Assembly: GCA_023392615.1 (NCBI GenBank)
Contig: JAEVYT010000002.1
Coordinates: forward strand, 124,001-188,000
DNA: 64,000 nt
Direction of reading: 5' to 3'
DNA from: Bacillota bacterium
GTDB taxonomy: Bacteria; Bacillota; Clostridia; Lachnospirales; Lachnospiraceae
The first letter of the stretch is position 1; the number at the start of each line of letters is the position of its first letter. A model generated the notes under the pieces. The model did not search any database and was not told the DNA's origin. It saw only the letters and a list, made by a program, of their open reading frames with translations. This document shows positions 17,859 through 25,760 of the stretch, piece by piece. Both the position numbers and the translations under genes were made by a program.

Positions 17859-18923
17859 GTGGAGATTTTAAGAATAGGAATTGATCAAATTCAACCTGGT
17901 ATGATAGCAGCATCCGATATCTATAATTCTATGGATCAACTGCTCGTTCCGACTGGAACAGAGATAAATGATAAAATTATTACTAGATTAAGGTATTATA
18001 ATATTCAGACAGTTGCAATTCAAAAAGGTGTTAAGGAAGTACCCAAAGATTCATACATTGATATGCTTCGTAGTACTCCAGAGTTTAAAAAATTCAACAG
18101 AACTTATGTAAACTCCATAGAGAATATACAGAATAACTTCGATAAGGTCCTTCAGGGAGATGGCGAGATTAATGTTGAGGAGATGTTGTCCGAGACAGAT
18201 CGTATATTAAAAGAGAGCCGTAACGGAGCTCATTTAATGGAGATGCTCCATGGAATTAGGGATTATGATGACATTACCTTTGTACACAGTCTTAACGTGT
18301 CCTTAATCTGTAATATATTTGCAGGTTGGTTGAAATTTTCCCCTGAAGATACAAAAACCCTTACCCTATGTGGTTTGCTTCATGATATAGGAAAGATATT
18401 AATGCCTAAGGAAATCATGACTAAAAAGAGCAGGCTAACAAGTGAAGAATATGAGACAATCAAGACTCACACCTTCAAAGGATTCCAGGCACTCAAGGAT
18501 CAGCCGGTGGACATCCGTGTTAAATTTGCCGCATTGATGCATCATGAACGATGTGATGGCAGTGGTTATCCGAATGGTTTCGTTGCGGAGCAGATTGATG
18601 ATTTCGCTAAAATCGTAGCGATTGCAGATGTATATGATGCGATGACATCAAATCGTGAATATCGTACAGCTATCTGTCCTTTTGATGTTGTTGAGAGTTT
18701 CGAAAAGGATGGATTCTTAAAGTATGATCCTGGATTTTTATTGATTTTTATGGAACGTATTGCTGAGTCCTACTTACATAATATAGTGCGATTGAATGAT
18801 GGTAGAGAGGGAGAAGTTGTAATGATCAACAGACTATCCCTAGCAAGACCGGTCGTAAAGATAGACAAAGAATATGTTGATTTATACAAGAATCATAAGT
18901 TGTCGATAGAATCAATTATTTAA
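17859..18923 (+). CDS. HD-GYP domain protein, probable c-di-GMP phosphodiesterase
   Basis: A 354-residue protein. An N-terminal region of about 130 residues resembles the DUF3391-like part that precedes many HD-GYP domains. The catalytic domain shows HSLNVSLICNIFAG, LLHDIGKILMP (HD pair) and HHERCDGSGYPNG (GYP motif), then AIADVYDAMTSNREYR. All metal-binding positions appear intact, supporting hydrolysis of cyclic di-GMP. There is no GGDEF or membrane segment, so it is cytosolic. The start is GTG with GGGAGGA upstream. Its stop codon overlaps that of azlD on the other strand. Confidence 0.88.
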   Translation: MEILRIGIDQIQPGMIAASDIYNSMDQLLVPTGTEINDKIITRLRYYNIQTVAIQKGVKEVPKDSYIDMLRSTPEFKKFNRTYVNSIENIQNNFDKVLQGDGEINVEEMLSETDRILKESRNGAHLMEMLHGIRDYDDITFVHSLNVSLICNIFAGWLKFSPEDTKTLTLCGLLHDIGKILMPKEIMTKKSRLTSEEYETIKTHTFKGFQALKDQPVDIRVKFAALMHHERCDGSGYPNGFVAEQIDDFAKIVAIADVYDAMTSNREYRTAICPFDVVESFEKDGFLKYDPGFLLIFMERIAESYLHNIVRLNDGREGEVVMINRLSLARPVVKIDKEYVDLYKNHKLSIESII

Positions 18924-19261
18924 TAATTTACAAATACAAATTGAACCATAATCATATAAAAAAGAGCACCGCCTCCAATGCTGAGGAGGGTGTTCTTTTT
19001 CCATATATGGAGAACTGAAATTAATGCGATAGCCAGAATCTCAGGTAACGCGAAGGGAGCATGTAGTATCGTAATATTTTTTAAGCAATAGACTACAAGC
19101 ATGCCAATAATGGTAAAAGGCAGGATATCCGCAAGGTATTTTATGTATTTGGGAATTTCTCTGTTTTCTGGAAATAGTATAAAAGGAAGCACCCGAGTTA
19201 AAATCGTACCTAAGGATATCACAGCGAAGAAGATTATTAATTGAGGTGTGGTATAACTCAT
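18920..19261 (-). CDS. azlD: AzlD family branched-chain amino acid transport protein
   Basis: A 113-residue membrane protein with three to four hydrophobic segments. It is the small partner of AzlC in a two-subunit exporter for branched-chain amino acids and analogues. The typical RVLPFILFPENREIPKYIKYLADILP stretch sits near residues 23-48. Its ATG overlaps the azlC stop codon by 4 bp (ATGA-type), indicating translational coupling. AAAGGAG lies upstream within azlC. Its 3' end overlaps the convergent HD-GYP gene by 4 bp, leaving no room for an intergenic terminator. Confidence 0.92.
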   Translation of the reverse strand: MSYTTPQLIIFFAVISLGTILTRVLPFILFPENREIPKYIKYLADILPFTIIGMLVVYCLKNITILHAPFALPEILAIALISVLHIWKKNTLLSIGGGALFYMIMVQFVFVNY

Positions 19262-19986
19262 ATCAATTTGCTCCTTTCCATAGGTGATTTCAATATTGTT
19301 ACAAGAAAAAGAATGCAGAGCATGGAGGGAATGATAAAATTAGTTGCACCAAAGATTAGCCGACATACGATTGCACTTGCGATACCAATGATTGCAGGTA
19401 AATGATTGGTAGCGGATCTCCACTGATTGATCAGAATAACTACAAACAATGCAGTTAATACGAAATCAATTCCCTTTGTATTGAAAGAGATCATACTTCC
19501 TAACAAACCTCCAATTAATGTGCCGGTGATCCAATAGCTTTGGTTTAGCAATGATATAAAAAGATAAAACCACTTCGTGTTGATACCCTCCGGCACCTGG
19601 GCGGAACAGACGATGGAAAAGGTTTCATCTGTTAAGGAAAAAATCAGATAAGGCTTTACAAATCCTAAGCCACGGTATTGTTTTAGCATGGATACGCCAT
19701 AAAACATATGTCTTGCATTAACCGCCAGAGTCATAAGGAATGCACTGATTGGGTCGAAGCCTGTAGCCAATAGGGTAACGGTTACAAATTGCATGGAACC
19801 AGCATAGATAAACACACTGGCTAACAGGGACCATACGATAGGTAATTCTTTGCTATTCATTAGGATACCATAAGCAGCTCCTAGAACAAGATAGCCCGTT
19901 AATACCGGAATGGTTAATGGAAAAGCAGCTAAAAGAGCTGCTTTTTTTGAATTTGTATTTGTATGATTTGAATTAATATGATCCAT
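19258..19986 (-). CDS. azlC: AzlC family branched-chain amino acid transport protein
   Basis: A 242-residue membrane protein, the large subunit of the AzlCD exporter. Family features include FPLTIPVLTGYLVLGAAYG near the N-terminus and VFIYAGSMQFV followed by AVNARHMFYGVSML. The start is taken at the ATG at 19986, with an AAAGGTG site upstream. A GTG at 20007 is in frame but has no ribosome site. A short inverted repeat CTGAC-N10-GTCAG (20016-20035) lies just upstream and could be an operator. Confidence 0.92.
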   Translation of the reverse strand: MDHINSNHTNTNSKKAALLAAFPLTIPVLTGYLVLGAAYGILMNSKELPIVWSLLASVFIYAGSMQFVTVTLLATGFDPISAFLMTLAVNARHMFYGVSMLKQYRGLGFVKPYLIFSLTDETFSIVCSAQVPEGINTKWFYLFISLLNQSYWITGTLIGGLLGSMISFNTKGIDFVLTALFVVILINQWRSATNHLPAIIGIASAIVCRLIFGATNFIIPSMLCILFLVTILKSPMERSKLI

Positions 19987-20081
19987 ATAAGTATCACACC
20001 TTTCCACAAATAATACTGACGGAATTATCAGTCAGAAGTTTATATCATAAACAATTAGGAATCCGTTAGCGCCAGTTTTGG

Positions 20082-20486
20082 CTATATCTTAGAAGAACCC
20101 ACGTATACTGGATTAAAATCGTCACTGTCTGCACATAGGAAACCACCTAACTGTACGATAACAATTTCAAAATATTTTACCAGTTCATCAAGATCCTCTT
20201 CGCATAGCTTTAATGCAAAGATTGTCTGAATATTACGGTTCTTTACAAATGATGCATCAGAAGGGTCTTTAAATGGCGTATTAATAATCTCGATATCCAT
20301 TGAGTTTTCATTATGAAATTCTAATTCTAGAACATTGAATTCTTCCCACAATTCCACGGAAAGCTCCTTGTTCTCTTTTAATAGCGTTGAGAGCTCCTTT
20401 GCACTGATTTGTGATGGAGTCATATAGAGTAAATCAATATATTTTTTTGTTTCTTTCTGAGTTTGATTCTTGTTTTTCTTAGCCAT
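20082..20486 (-). CDS. Conserved hypothetical protein
   Basis: A 134-residue soluble, acidic protein of unknown function. The basic N-terminus (MAKKNKNQTQKETKKY) is followed by helices around ISAKELSTLLKENKELSVE, then beta-like segments (VELWEEFNVLELEFHN and AGGFLCAD-type stretches). The start at 20486 has GAAAGGG upstream; a longer frame from 20552 would begin inside promoter-like sequence. It lies upstream of azlC on the same strand with a 95-bp gap and may or may not share its transcript. No family recognised. Confidence 0.6.
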   Translation of the reverse strand: MAKKNKNQTQKETKKYIDLLYMTPSQISAKELSTLLKENKELSVELWEEFNVLELEFHNENSMDIEIINTPFKDPSDASFVKNRNIQTIFALKLCEEDLDELVKYFEIVIVQLGGFLCADSDDFNPVYVGSSKI

Positions 20487-20635
20487 AGTCACGTCCCTTT
20501 CAGAGGAAAATAGTATCTTGAACATTATAATACTTAGTATTGCAGGAAGCAATAGTTATATTACAGAGAGCATAATAATAACGCATACTACAAAAGATAG
20601 CCTTTAAGAAAAAGAATTAGGAAGGAGCGAATTCC

Positions 20636-21328
20636 TTGCAGGGTCACAGTATCTGGGATATCATACTGAAAACAACAATTACATTTTCTGTACTATTTCT
20701 CTTAACAAGATTGTTAGGAAAAAAACAACTAAGCCACCTGACTTTTTTTAATTATGTAACAGGAATCACGATTGGATCAATTGCCGCTAATATTATCAGT
20801 AATCTAGACAAACCTATTCTTGAAGATATCATAGGGATGGTCTGGTGGTATATACTAACCGCTATATTGGGATATAGCGGTCTGAAATTTAATCAGGTCA
20901 GGGCATTAATCGATGGCCAGCCAACAATTGTAGTAAAAAAGGGACACATCATTAAGAATGCAATGAAGAAGAATCGACTGAATATGGATGATTTATCTAT
21001 GCTGTTACGGGAGCATGAGGTGTTCTCAATTGCTGAAGTAGATTATGCCATCCTCGAACCGGATGGTAAATTGAGTGTATTGAAAAAGCCCTCTATGCAA
21101 AATGTGATAAGAGAGGATATGAAGATACAGCCAACAGATATTAAGTATCTTCCCTCAGAAATTATCGTTGATGGAAAAGTGGTTCAGAGAAACCTAATAG
21201 AGTTAGGAATTACTGAAAACTGGTTGATGCAAAAACTTACTGAGCAGAATATTACATCTGTAAAGGATGTGTTATATGGGGAGATTCAGACGGACGGAAG
21301 GTTATATGTACAAAAACAGACACAGTAA
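20636..21328 (+). CDS. DUF421 / YetF family membrane protein
   Basis: A 230-residue protein with three N-terminal membrane segments (about residues 8-25, 38-58 and 63-80) and a soluble C-terminal domain. The family pattern is visible: LLTRLLGKKQLSHLTFFNYV and ITIGSIAAN, then RALIDGQPTIVVKKGHI and LLREHEVFSIAEVDYAILEP. DUF421 proteins include Bacillus YetF; their function is not settled. The start is TTG at 20636, supported by GAAGGAG 8 bp upstream and by the conserved N-terminus. Confidence 0.88.
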   Translation: MQGHSIWDIILKTTITFSVLFLLTRLLGKKQLSHLTFFNYVTGITIGSIAANIISNLDKPILEDIIGMVWWYILTAILGYSGLKFNQVRALIDGQPTIVVKKGHIIKNAMKKNRLNMDDLSMLLREHEVFSIAEVDYAILEPDGKLSVLKKPSMQNVIREDMKIQPTDIKYLPSEIIVDGKVVQRNLIELGITENWLMQKLTEQNITSVKDVLYGEIQTDGRLYVQKQTQ

Positions 21329-21356
21329 AGAGAGTGAAGTTTTACTTGTGTCTTTT
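21319..21356 (+). terminator. Probable terminator of the DUF421 gene
   Basis: CACAgTAAA pairs with TTTActTGTG and is followed by a T-rich tract. The 5' arm overlaps the last codons of the gene. Confidence 0.45.
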
Positions 21357-21378
21357 TGCCTTTTAGTAAATATAAGCA

Positions 21379-21407
21379 TTGTAAGGTAGAGTGGAATAAT
21401 GTAAAAT
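21379..21407 (+). promoter_or_regulatory. Candidate promoter of the DUF4177 gene
   Basis: TTGTAA, 17-bp spacer, TAAAAT, 57 bp before the ATG. Confidence 0.4.
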
Positions 21408-21464
21408 AGTGCTATGATTATCCATGTTAAATAAAGGGATAGAATAAATGTTGGAGGAGCAAAT

Positions 21465-21674
21465 ATGAAGTGGGAGTATAAGGTGATAGGTGTGGATTCT
21501 ATTCTTGAGGCAGATGATGATACGCAAATAGAAGAAAAGCTAAATCAGTTAGGTGAAGAAGGATGGGAATTGGTTGGTATTCTTGATCAAGTGGATTCGG
21601 GATTCGGTTTTCAGCCCCGTGTATGTTATAACCATATAATGCTGAAAAGACCGAAGAGTAATAGTGATATGTAA
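21465..21674 (+). CDS. DUF4177 family protein
   Basis: A 69-residue protein starting MKWEYKVIGV, with NQLGEEGWELVGILDQ and a terminal YNHIMLKRP strand. This is the typical DUF4177 pattern of a small alpha/beta protein whose GxxGWELV core is conserved. Function unknown. GGAGGAGC precedes the ATG. Single gene with its own candidate promoter. Confidence 0.8.
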   Translation: MKWEYKVIGVDSILEADDDTQIEEKLNQLGEEGWELVGILDQVDSGFGFQPRVCYNHIMLKRPKSNSDM

Positions 21675-21864
21675 GTATGATAAACGTTATGGAACCGGAG
21701 ATGTGATGTATCCTCTAGTTTTACGTTAATTACATAAAGTATTACAATAATTCAGATAAAGTTTCTATACGGAAAGTACCTTACAAAATAATTATGTCAA
21801 TAATGTTTATATAAGGGGATAATTAGAACTTTATCAAGTTTATAGTATATAGGGGGAACAATAT

Positions 21865-22254
21865 ATGAAGAAGAAAGTAATGAAAAGGGTAATTATTATA
21901 ATTGTTATAATTTCTGCCATTGCTTTGTTGTACCTATGGATTGGGAATTTTAATGTATCTGCTGATCAAGTTGCGAAAATTACTGTTCAGTGGCAAACAC
22001 AAGAGATTACGATTGATCAAAAAGATAAGATACAGGAATTTTGTAAACATATTAATGAAACAAATTTTAAACTAAAAGGATATAGTACTGGGAAGGGTTG
22101 GAAGTACTGGGTGAAATGTTATGATTCCACCGGTAATAAGACTAGCAGTTTCGTAATTGTCGGAGATACTGTAATCAATCATAATCTTATTTATGGTACG
22201 TCGAAGGGTAAGTTCAATGATAATTTTATTGATAAGCTTTTTCCTAAGAGCTAA
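21865..22254 (+). CDS. Membrane-anchored hypothetical protein
   Basis: A 129-residue protein with a basic start (MKKKVMKR) and one hydrophobic segment (about residues 9-28), then an extracytoplasmic domain of roughly 100 residues containing KITVQWQTQEITIDQKDKI and GKGWKYWVKCYDSTGNK. The single N-terminal helix without a lipobox cysteine suggests an uncleaved anchor. No family recognised. AGGGGGA precedes the ATG. It is convergent with the Xre regulator across a shared hairpin. Confidence 0.6.
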   Translation: MKKKVMKRVIIIIVIISAIALLYLWIGNFNVSADQVAKITVQWQTQEITIDQKDKIQEFCKHINETNFKLKGYSTGKGWKYWVKCYDSTGNKTSSFVIVGDTVINHNLIYGTSKGKFNDNFIDKLFPKS

Positions 22255-22280
22255 GTCACTTCATATAATTGATTATTGTA

Positions 22281-22319
22281 ATACTAAAAGAGTTTCTCAT
22301 AATGAAACTCTTTTAGTAT
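22281..22319. terminator. Bidirectional terminator hairpin
   Basis: Perfect 16-bp ATACTAAAAGAGTTTC/GAAACTCTTTTAGTAT stem with a 7-nt loop between convergent genes. The internal A and T runs allow termination on either strand. Confidence 0.75.
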
Positions 22320-22387
22320 AAATATAATAGATAGAAATATTGGAATTGAATAGAGATGAACCATAATATTCATATCCAAAGATATAA

Positions 22388-23167
22388 TTAATGTATATTC
22401 TTATCCCACAAATATTCAAAAACGTATCCGGTTTCTGTAAAATCAGTAATCTTCATTAGTCCTTGTGTATACTTGCCATATTTGTCACTAAAAATGACAG
22501 AAATGCTGAAATTAGAATAAGGAAAATGTAAGTTGGTAGAAAAAACTTGACCGTTGTTAAGTGTTGCCTTTTCCGTAAAACTATGTCCATCATCTGATAC
22601 AACTAAAAAAGTTGCGGTCAAATCTTTTACGTAATCGGCAGGAACAACGGACACTCGATAGGTGTAGGGATTCTCGTCCAATCCTTGAACTTTAGTGAAT
22701 TGAAAATCTGCTACTAGATGGTTTATTCCAGATAATTGACTACTGATTTTAGAGTCACTTTTGGAATTGTTTTTAGAATCATTATTGGAACTACTGATTT
22801 TAGAGTCATTATTGGAACTACTGGTTTTATTCTCATTATTGAATAATGTGCTCTTATCTATTTTGTAACCGATTATTACGCCAATTAACAATAGAGTGGC
22901 TCCAAGACATATAGCCATTAGTTTTGAGATATGTTTTTTAGGCAATTCGGTAGGTTTCTCATTTTCAGTGAAATCATCTAATAATAAGTAATCTGTTGGG
23001 ACGTGGAATATCTTACTTAATATAATGATTTTATCGATATCGGGATTGGATTCTCCTACTTCCCATTTAGAGATAGATTGTCTTGAAACGTTAATAGATT
23101 CTGCTAATTGTTCCTGCGACATATCACTTGCTTTTCGTAATTGATATATTTTCTCATTTAAATTCAT
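22388..23167 (-). CDS. Membrane-anchored Xre-family transcription regulator
   Basis: A 259-residue protein. Residues 1-60 form an HTH_3 DNA-binding domain (QLRKASDMSQEQLAESINVS, then RQSISKWEVGESNPDIDKI). One membrane segment follows at about 85-103, then a low-complexity Asn/Ser/Asp/Lys linker made of near-repeats (SSNNDSKI, about 113-140). A putative extracytoplasmic beta-rich domain ends in VFEYLWDKNIH. The topology suggests a regulator that senses an external signal and binds DNA from the membrane. It is divergent from the CooS-like gene across a 544-bp region. Target and ligand unknown. Confidence 0.8.
   Translation of the reverse strand: MNLNEKIYQLRKASDMSQEQLAESINVSRQSISKWEVGESNPDIDKIIILSKIFHVPTDYLLLDDFTENEKPTELPKKHISKLMAICLGATLLLIGVIIGYKIDKSTLFNNENKTSSSNNDSKISSSNNDSKNNSKSDSKISSQLSGINHLVADFQFTKVQGLDENPYTYRVSVVPADYVKDLTATFLVVSDDGHSFTEKATLNNGQVFSTNLHFPYSNFSISVIFSDKYGKYTQGLMKITDFTETGYVFEYLWDKNIH
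22741..22830 (-). repeat. Short in-gene repeats encoding an Asn/Ser linker
   Basis: A 27-bp unit (ATTATTGGAACTACTGATTT plus seven bases) recurs at 22781 and 22808, with a degenerate third copy before it. It encodes the SSNNDSK linker and is prone to length change. Confidence 0.7.
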
Positions 23168-23481
23168 AATAATTTAAACCTCCGTTGTATTTTGATTCAA
23201 TAATATAGCAAACTGTAGTTGCATACTATAAAGTTAGCTATGAAAAGAAGCAACTACTGGTTGCAATTATTTGAAAACCTTATATTGTAGAAAATCCTCA
23301 ATCCCCAATCCCTTAGATTTGTCGACATTTGTAAAAATTAATTACATGCTTTCTTGCTCTAATTTTGGTAGCTTCCTTATGATATCTAGAGTATTTTTAT
23401 TGTTGGCATATAAATTGCTCTTTGGTGGCTACCATACATTTTAAAATATACCAAATACATATAAATATCAACTATAACGTG

Positions 23482-23504
23482 TGACATTGCTTTCATAAAT
23501 GTCA
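23482..23504. promoter_or_regulatory. Inverted repeat, possible operator
   Basis: TGACATT-N9-AATGTCA, a perfect 7-bp inverted repeat in the divergent region between the Xre regulator and the CooS-like gene. The spacing fits a dimeric regulator. It does not match the known CooA or Rex consensus. The rest of the 544-bp gap shows no gene. Confidence 0.4.
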
Positions 23505-23652
23505 TAAAGTCTTTAGGAAGGATAGAGGATTTGTTCATCAAAGGTTTGCTTTGCAACCATTATCGTAATTAGGGATTACATGAGCGTTTAGTTAATAGTT
23601 AAATATACTTTATTAAAAGAGATACATATTTTAAATATTATAAATATATTTC

Positions 23653-23703
23653 CCTACAAATTTGGAATACTAAGTCATGAAATTTAAGAATTTGTAGGAA
23701 GGA
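23653..23703 (+). promoter_or_regulatory. Leader stem abutting the CooS ribosome site
   Basis: CCTACAAATT (23653-23662) is perfectly complementary to AATTTGTAGG (23689-23698). The right arm abuts and partly overlaps the purine-rich ribosome site (AGGAAGGA, 23696-23703) of the gene starting at 23712. In RNA this stem could limit ribosome access; in DNA it could be an operator. Confidence 0.4.
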
Positions 23704-23711
23704 ATATTGAT

Positions 23712-25625
23712 ATGACCGAAAAAGTACTGGAGAAAACAGAGGGTCGTGTTAGTTATCATGACTCTGTTGAAGAGATGTTAGTAAGAATCCGTGAAGATGG
23801 AATGACCAATGTATTTGATCGATGGGCGCAGCAGGAGAAGATTCGTTGTAAATTCTGCCTTGAGGGTTTAAGCTGCCAACTTTGCTCCCATGGACCTTGT
23901 AGATGGAATGTGGAAAAAGGGTATGACAAAGGGGTGTGCGGAATTGGACCCGATGCAAATGCGATGAGAAAGTTGTTAATTCAGAATACGCTGGGAGCCG
24001 GAACTTATAGTCATCATGCTTATGAAGCATTCCGTACCCTAAAATCAATAGGAGAAGGAACATCACCATTTAAAATTACAGATGAGAATAAACTGAAATG
24101 GATGTGTGAGAAAGTTGGTATTAATACTAACCAGGACATAAATCAGCTGGCGATTCAACTAGCTGAACTTCTGGAAGAGCAACAAAATATCGGGGCGAAT
24201 GAAAAGAATATTATGGTTGAGGCATTTGCTCCTAAGAAGAGAATACCAGTATGGAGAGATTTGCATCTTTATCCGGCAGGAACCGTTCATGAAGAACAAA
24301 ACTGTGTAGCAAGTTGCCTGACTAATGTGGATGGAGATTATACATCATTGGCGTTAAAAGCATTAAGGCTTGGATTAGCTACAATTTATAATTCACAGAT
24401 TGGTCTTGAGATGGTGCAGGATATTATCTTCGGAACCCCAATGCCACATGAAGTAAATACTGATCTTGGCATCTTTGACCCGGACTATATTAATATTGTA
24501 TTCAATGGTCATCAGCCCTGGATAGGGGCATTAACAATTGAAAAACTCCATGACTCAAAATATCAGGAAAAAGGAAAGGCAGCAGGTTCAAAAGGAATTC
24601 GTGTAATCGGTTCTATTGAGACCGGCCAAGAGTTATTACAACGTTATCCGATGGATGAAGTATTTGTGGGATTGATGGGTAACTGGCTTGCTATTGAACC
24701 GATGTTAGCAACCGGCGCGGTGGATGTGTTAGCGATGGAGGAAAACTGTTCACCACCTGCAATTGATTCTTATGCTGAGAAATACCAGGTGGCTTTAGTG
24801 GCGATTAGTACAATCATTGGTGTTCCAAGAATTCAGGAAAAATTGGCCTATCATCCAGAAAAAGCAGATGAGATGTCGGAGCGATTGATTGAACTTGGAA
24901 TAGAGAACTTTAAAAAGCGTCATAACAAAGTAAAAGCTCATGTTCCAAAGAGAGTCCAAAAGGCGATTGCTGGCTTTTCTACTGAGGCGGTTCTTGGTGC
25001 ATTGGGTAATAAGTTAGACCCGCTTGTAGACGTAATTGTAGCAGGAAAGATAAAAGGTGTGGTTGCATTAGCGAACTGTTCCACGCTGCGAAATGGGCCG
25101 CACGATTGGAATACAGTCAATTTAACAAAAGAACTTATAAAACGTGATATTCTGGTTGTAGCAGGAGGATGTGGCAATCATGGTTTAGAGGTTGCTGGCT
25201 TATGCAGCCCTGAAGCATCAAATATGGCAGGCGATGGGCTGAAAGAGGTATGTGAGTTCTTAAAGATTCCACCTGTATTAAGCTTTGGAACCTGTACGGA
25301 TACAGGAAGAATATCCATGCTTGTGACGGCACTTGCCGATCATCTGGATGTAGATATACCTCAATTACCGATCGCTGTTACAGCGCCCGAATGGATGGAA
25401 CAGAAGGCTACGATTGATGGAATTTTTGCGGTTGCTTATGGTGCATTCACGCATCTATCACCAACTCCATTTCTCTCCGGAGCACCGAAGCTGATTAAAT
25501 TAGTAACTGAAGATGTAGAAGGGCTGACAGGAGGTAAGATTGCACTCGGTGATGACCCTGTTGAAGTAGCTAAGATGATAGAAGCACACATCATCAGTAA
25601 GCGCAAAGGGTTGGGATTGTCTTAA
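23712..25625 (+). CDS. CooS-like protein (CODH scaffold) with altered C-cluster
   Basis: A 637-residue protein clearly of the anaerobic Ni-CODH catalytic subunit family. B-cluster cysteines are C55, C58, C63 and C76. A second N-terminal pair is C46 and C49. For the active-site C-cluster, the His ligand is at H267 (FNGHQPW), and cysteines are at C456 (LANCST), C487 (AGGCGN) and C528 (FGTCTD); K565 is also kept. The usual CCTGNE and VDVQC motifs instead read IETGQE (E303) and VDVLA (A341), so two C-cluster cysteines are missing. Such deviant CooS proteins, including CooS-V of Carboxydothermus, can hold an Fe-S-O hybrid cluster and lack CO activity. No cooF, cooC or acs genes adjoin. A redox or detoxification role is inferred. 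Confidence 0.85.
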   Translation: MTEKVLEKTEGRVSYHDSVEEMLVRIREDGMTNVFDRWAQQEKIRCKFCLEGLSCQLCSHGPCRWNVEKGYDKGVCGIGPDANAMRKLLIQNTLGAGTYSHHAYEAFRTLKSIGEGTSPFKITDENKLKWMCEKVGINTNQDINQLAIQLAELLEEQQNIGANEKNIMVEAFAPKKRIPVWRDLHLYPAGTVHEEQNCVASCLTNVDGDYTSLALKALRLGLATIYNSQIGLEMVQDIIFGTPMPHEVNTDLGIFDPDYINIVFNGHQPWIGALTIEKLHDSKYQEKGKAAGSKGIRVIGSIETGQELLQRYPMDEVFVGLMGNWLAIEPMLATGAVDVLAMEENCSPPAIDSYAEKYQVALVAISTIIGVPRIQEKLAYHPEKADEMSERLIELGIENFKKRHNKVKAHVPKRVQKAIAGFSTEAVLGALGNKLDPLVDVIVAGKIKGVVALANCSTLRNGPHDWNTVNLTKELIKRDILVVAGGCGNHGLEVAGLCSPEASNMAGDGLKEVCEFLKIPPVLSFGTCTDTGRISMLVTALADHLDVDIPQLPIAVTAPEWMEQKATIDGIFAVAYGAFTHLSPTPFLSGAPKLIKLVTEDVEGLTGGKIALGDDPVEVAKMIEAHIISKRKGLGLS

Positions 25626-25642
25626 TATATAATTATTAAATA

Positions 25643-25686
25643 CAAGGGTTGCGGTAAAAAGTATGATCTTTTACAGCAACCCTTAT
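25643..25686. terminator. Terminator between cooS-like and dapF-like genes
   Basis: AAGGGTTGCgGTAAAA pairs with TTTTACaGCAACCCTT. It lies 18 bp after the CooS-like stop and serves the convergent pair. Confidence 0.75.
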
Positions 25687-25760
25687 TATGTATACTTGGT
25701 TATAGGATTGATAAGATTATGAGTAAATAAGGTTCATAAAATGGAAGCTATTCTATTTAT

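Noticed and set aside
22741..22840. Repeats considered as a CRISPR-like array
   Set aside because: The units are 27 bp, without unique spacers, in frame inside a coding sequence.
23712..25625. Annotation as functional CO dehydrogenase cooS/acsA
   Set aside because: Two C-cluster cysteines are missing and no cooC, cooF or acetyl-CoA synthase genes are nearby.
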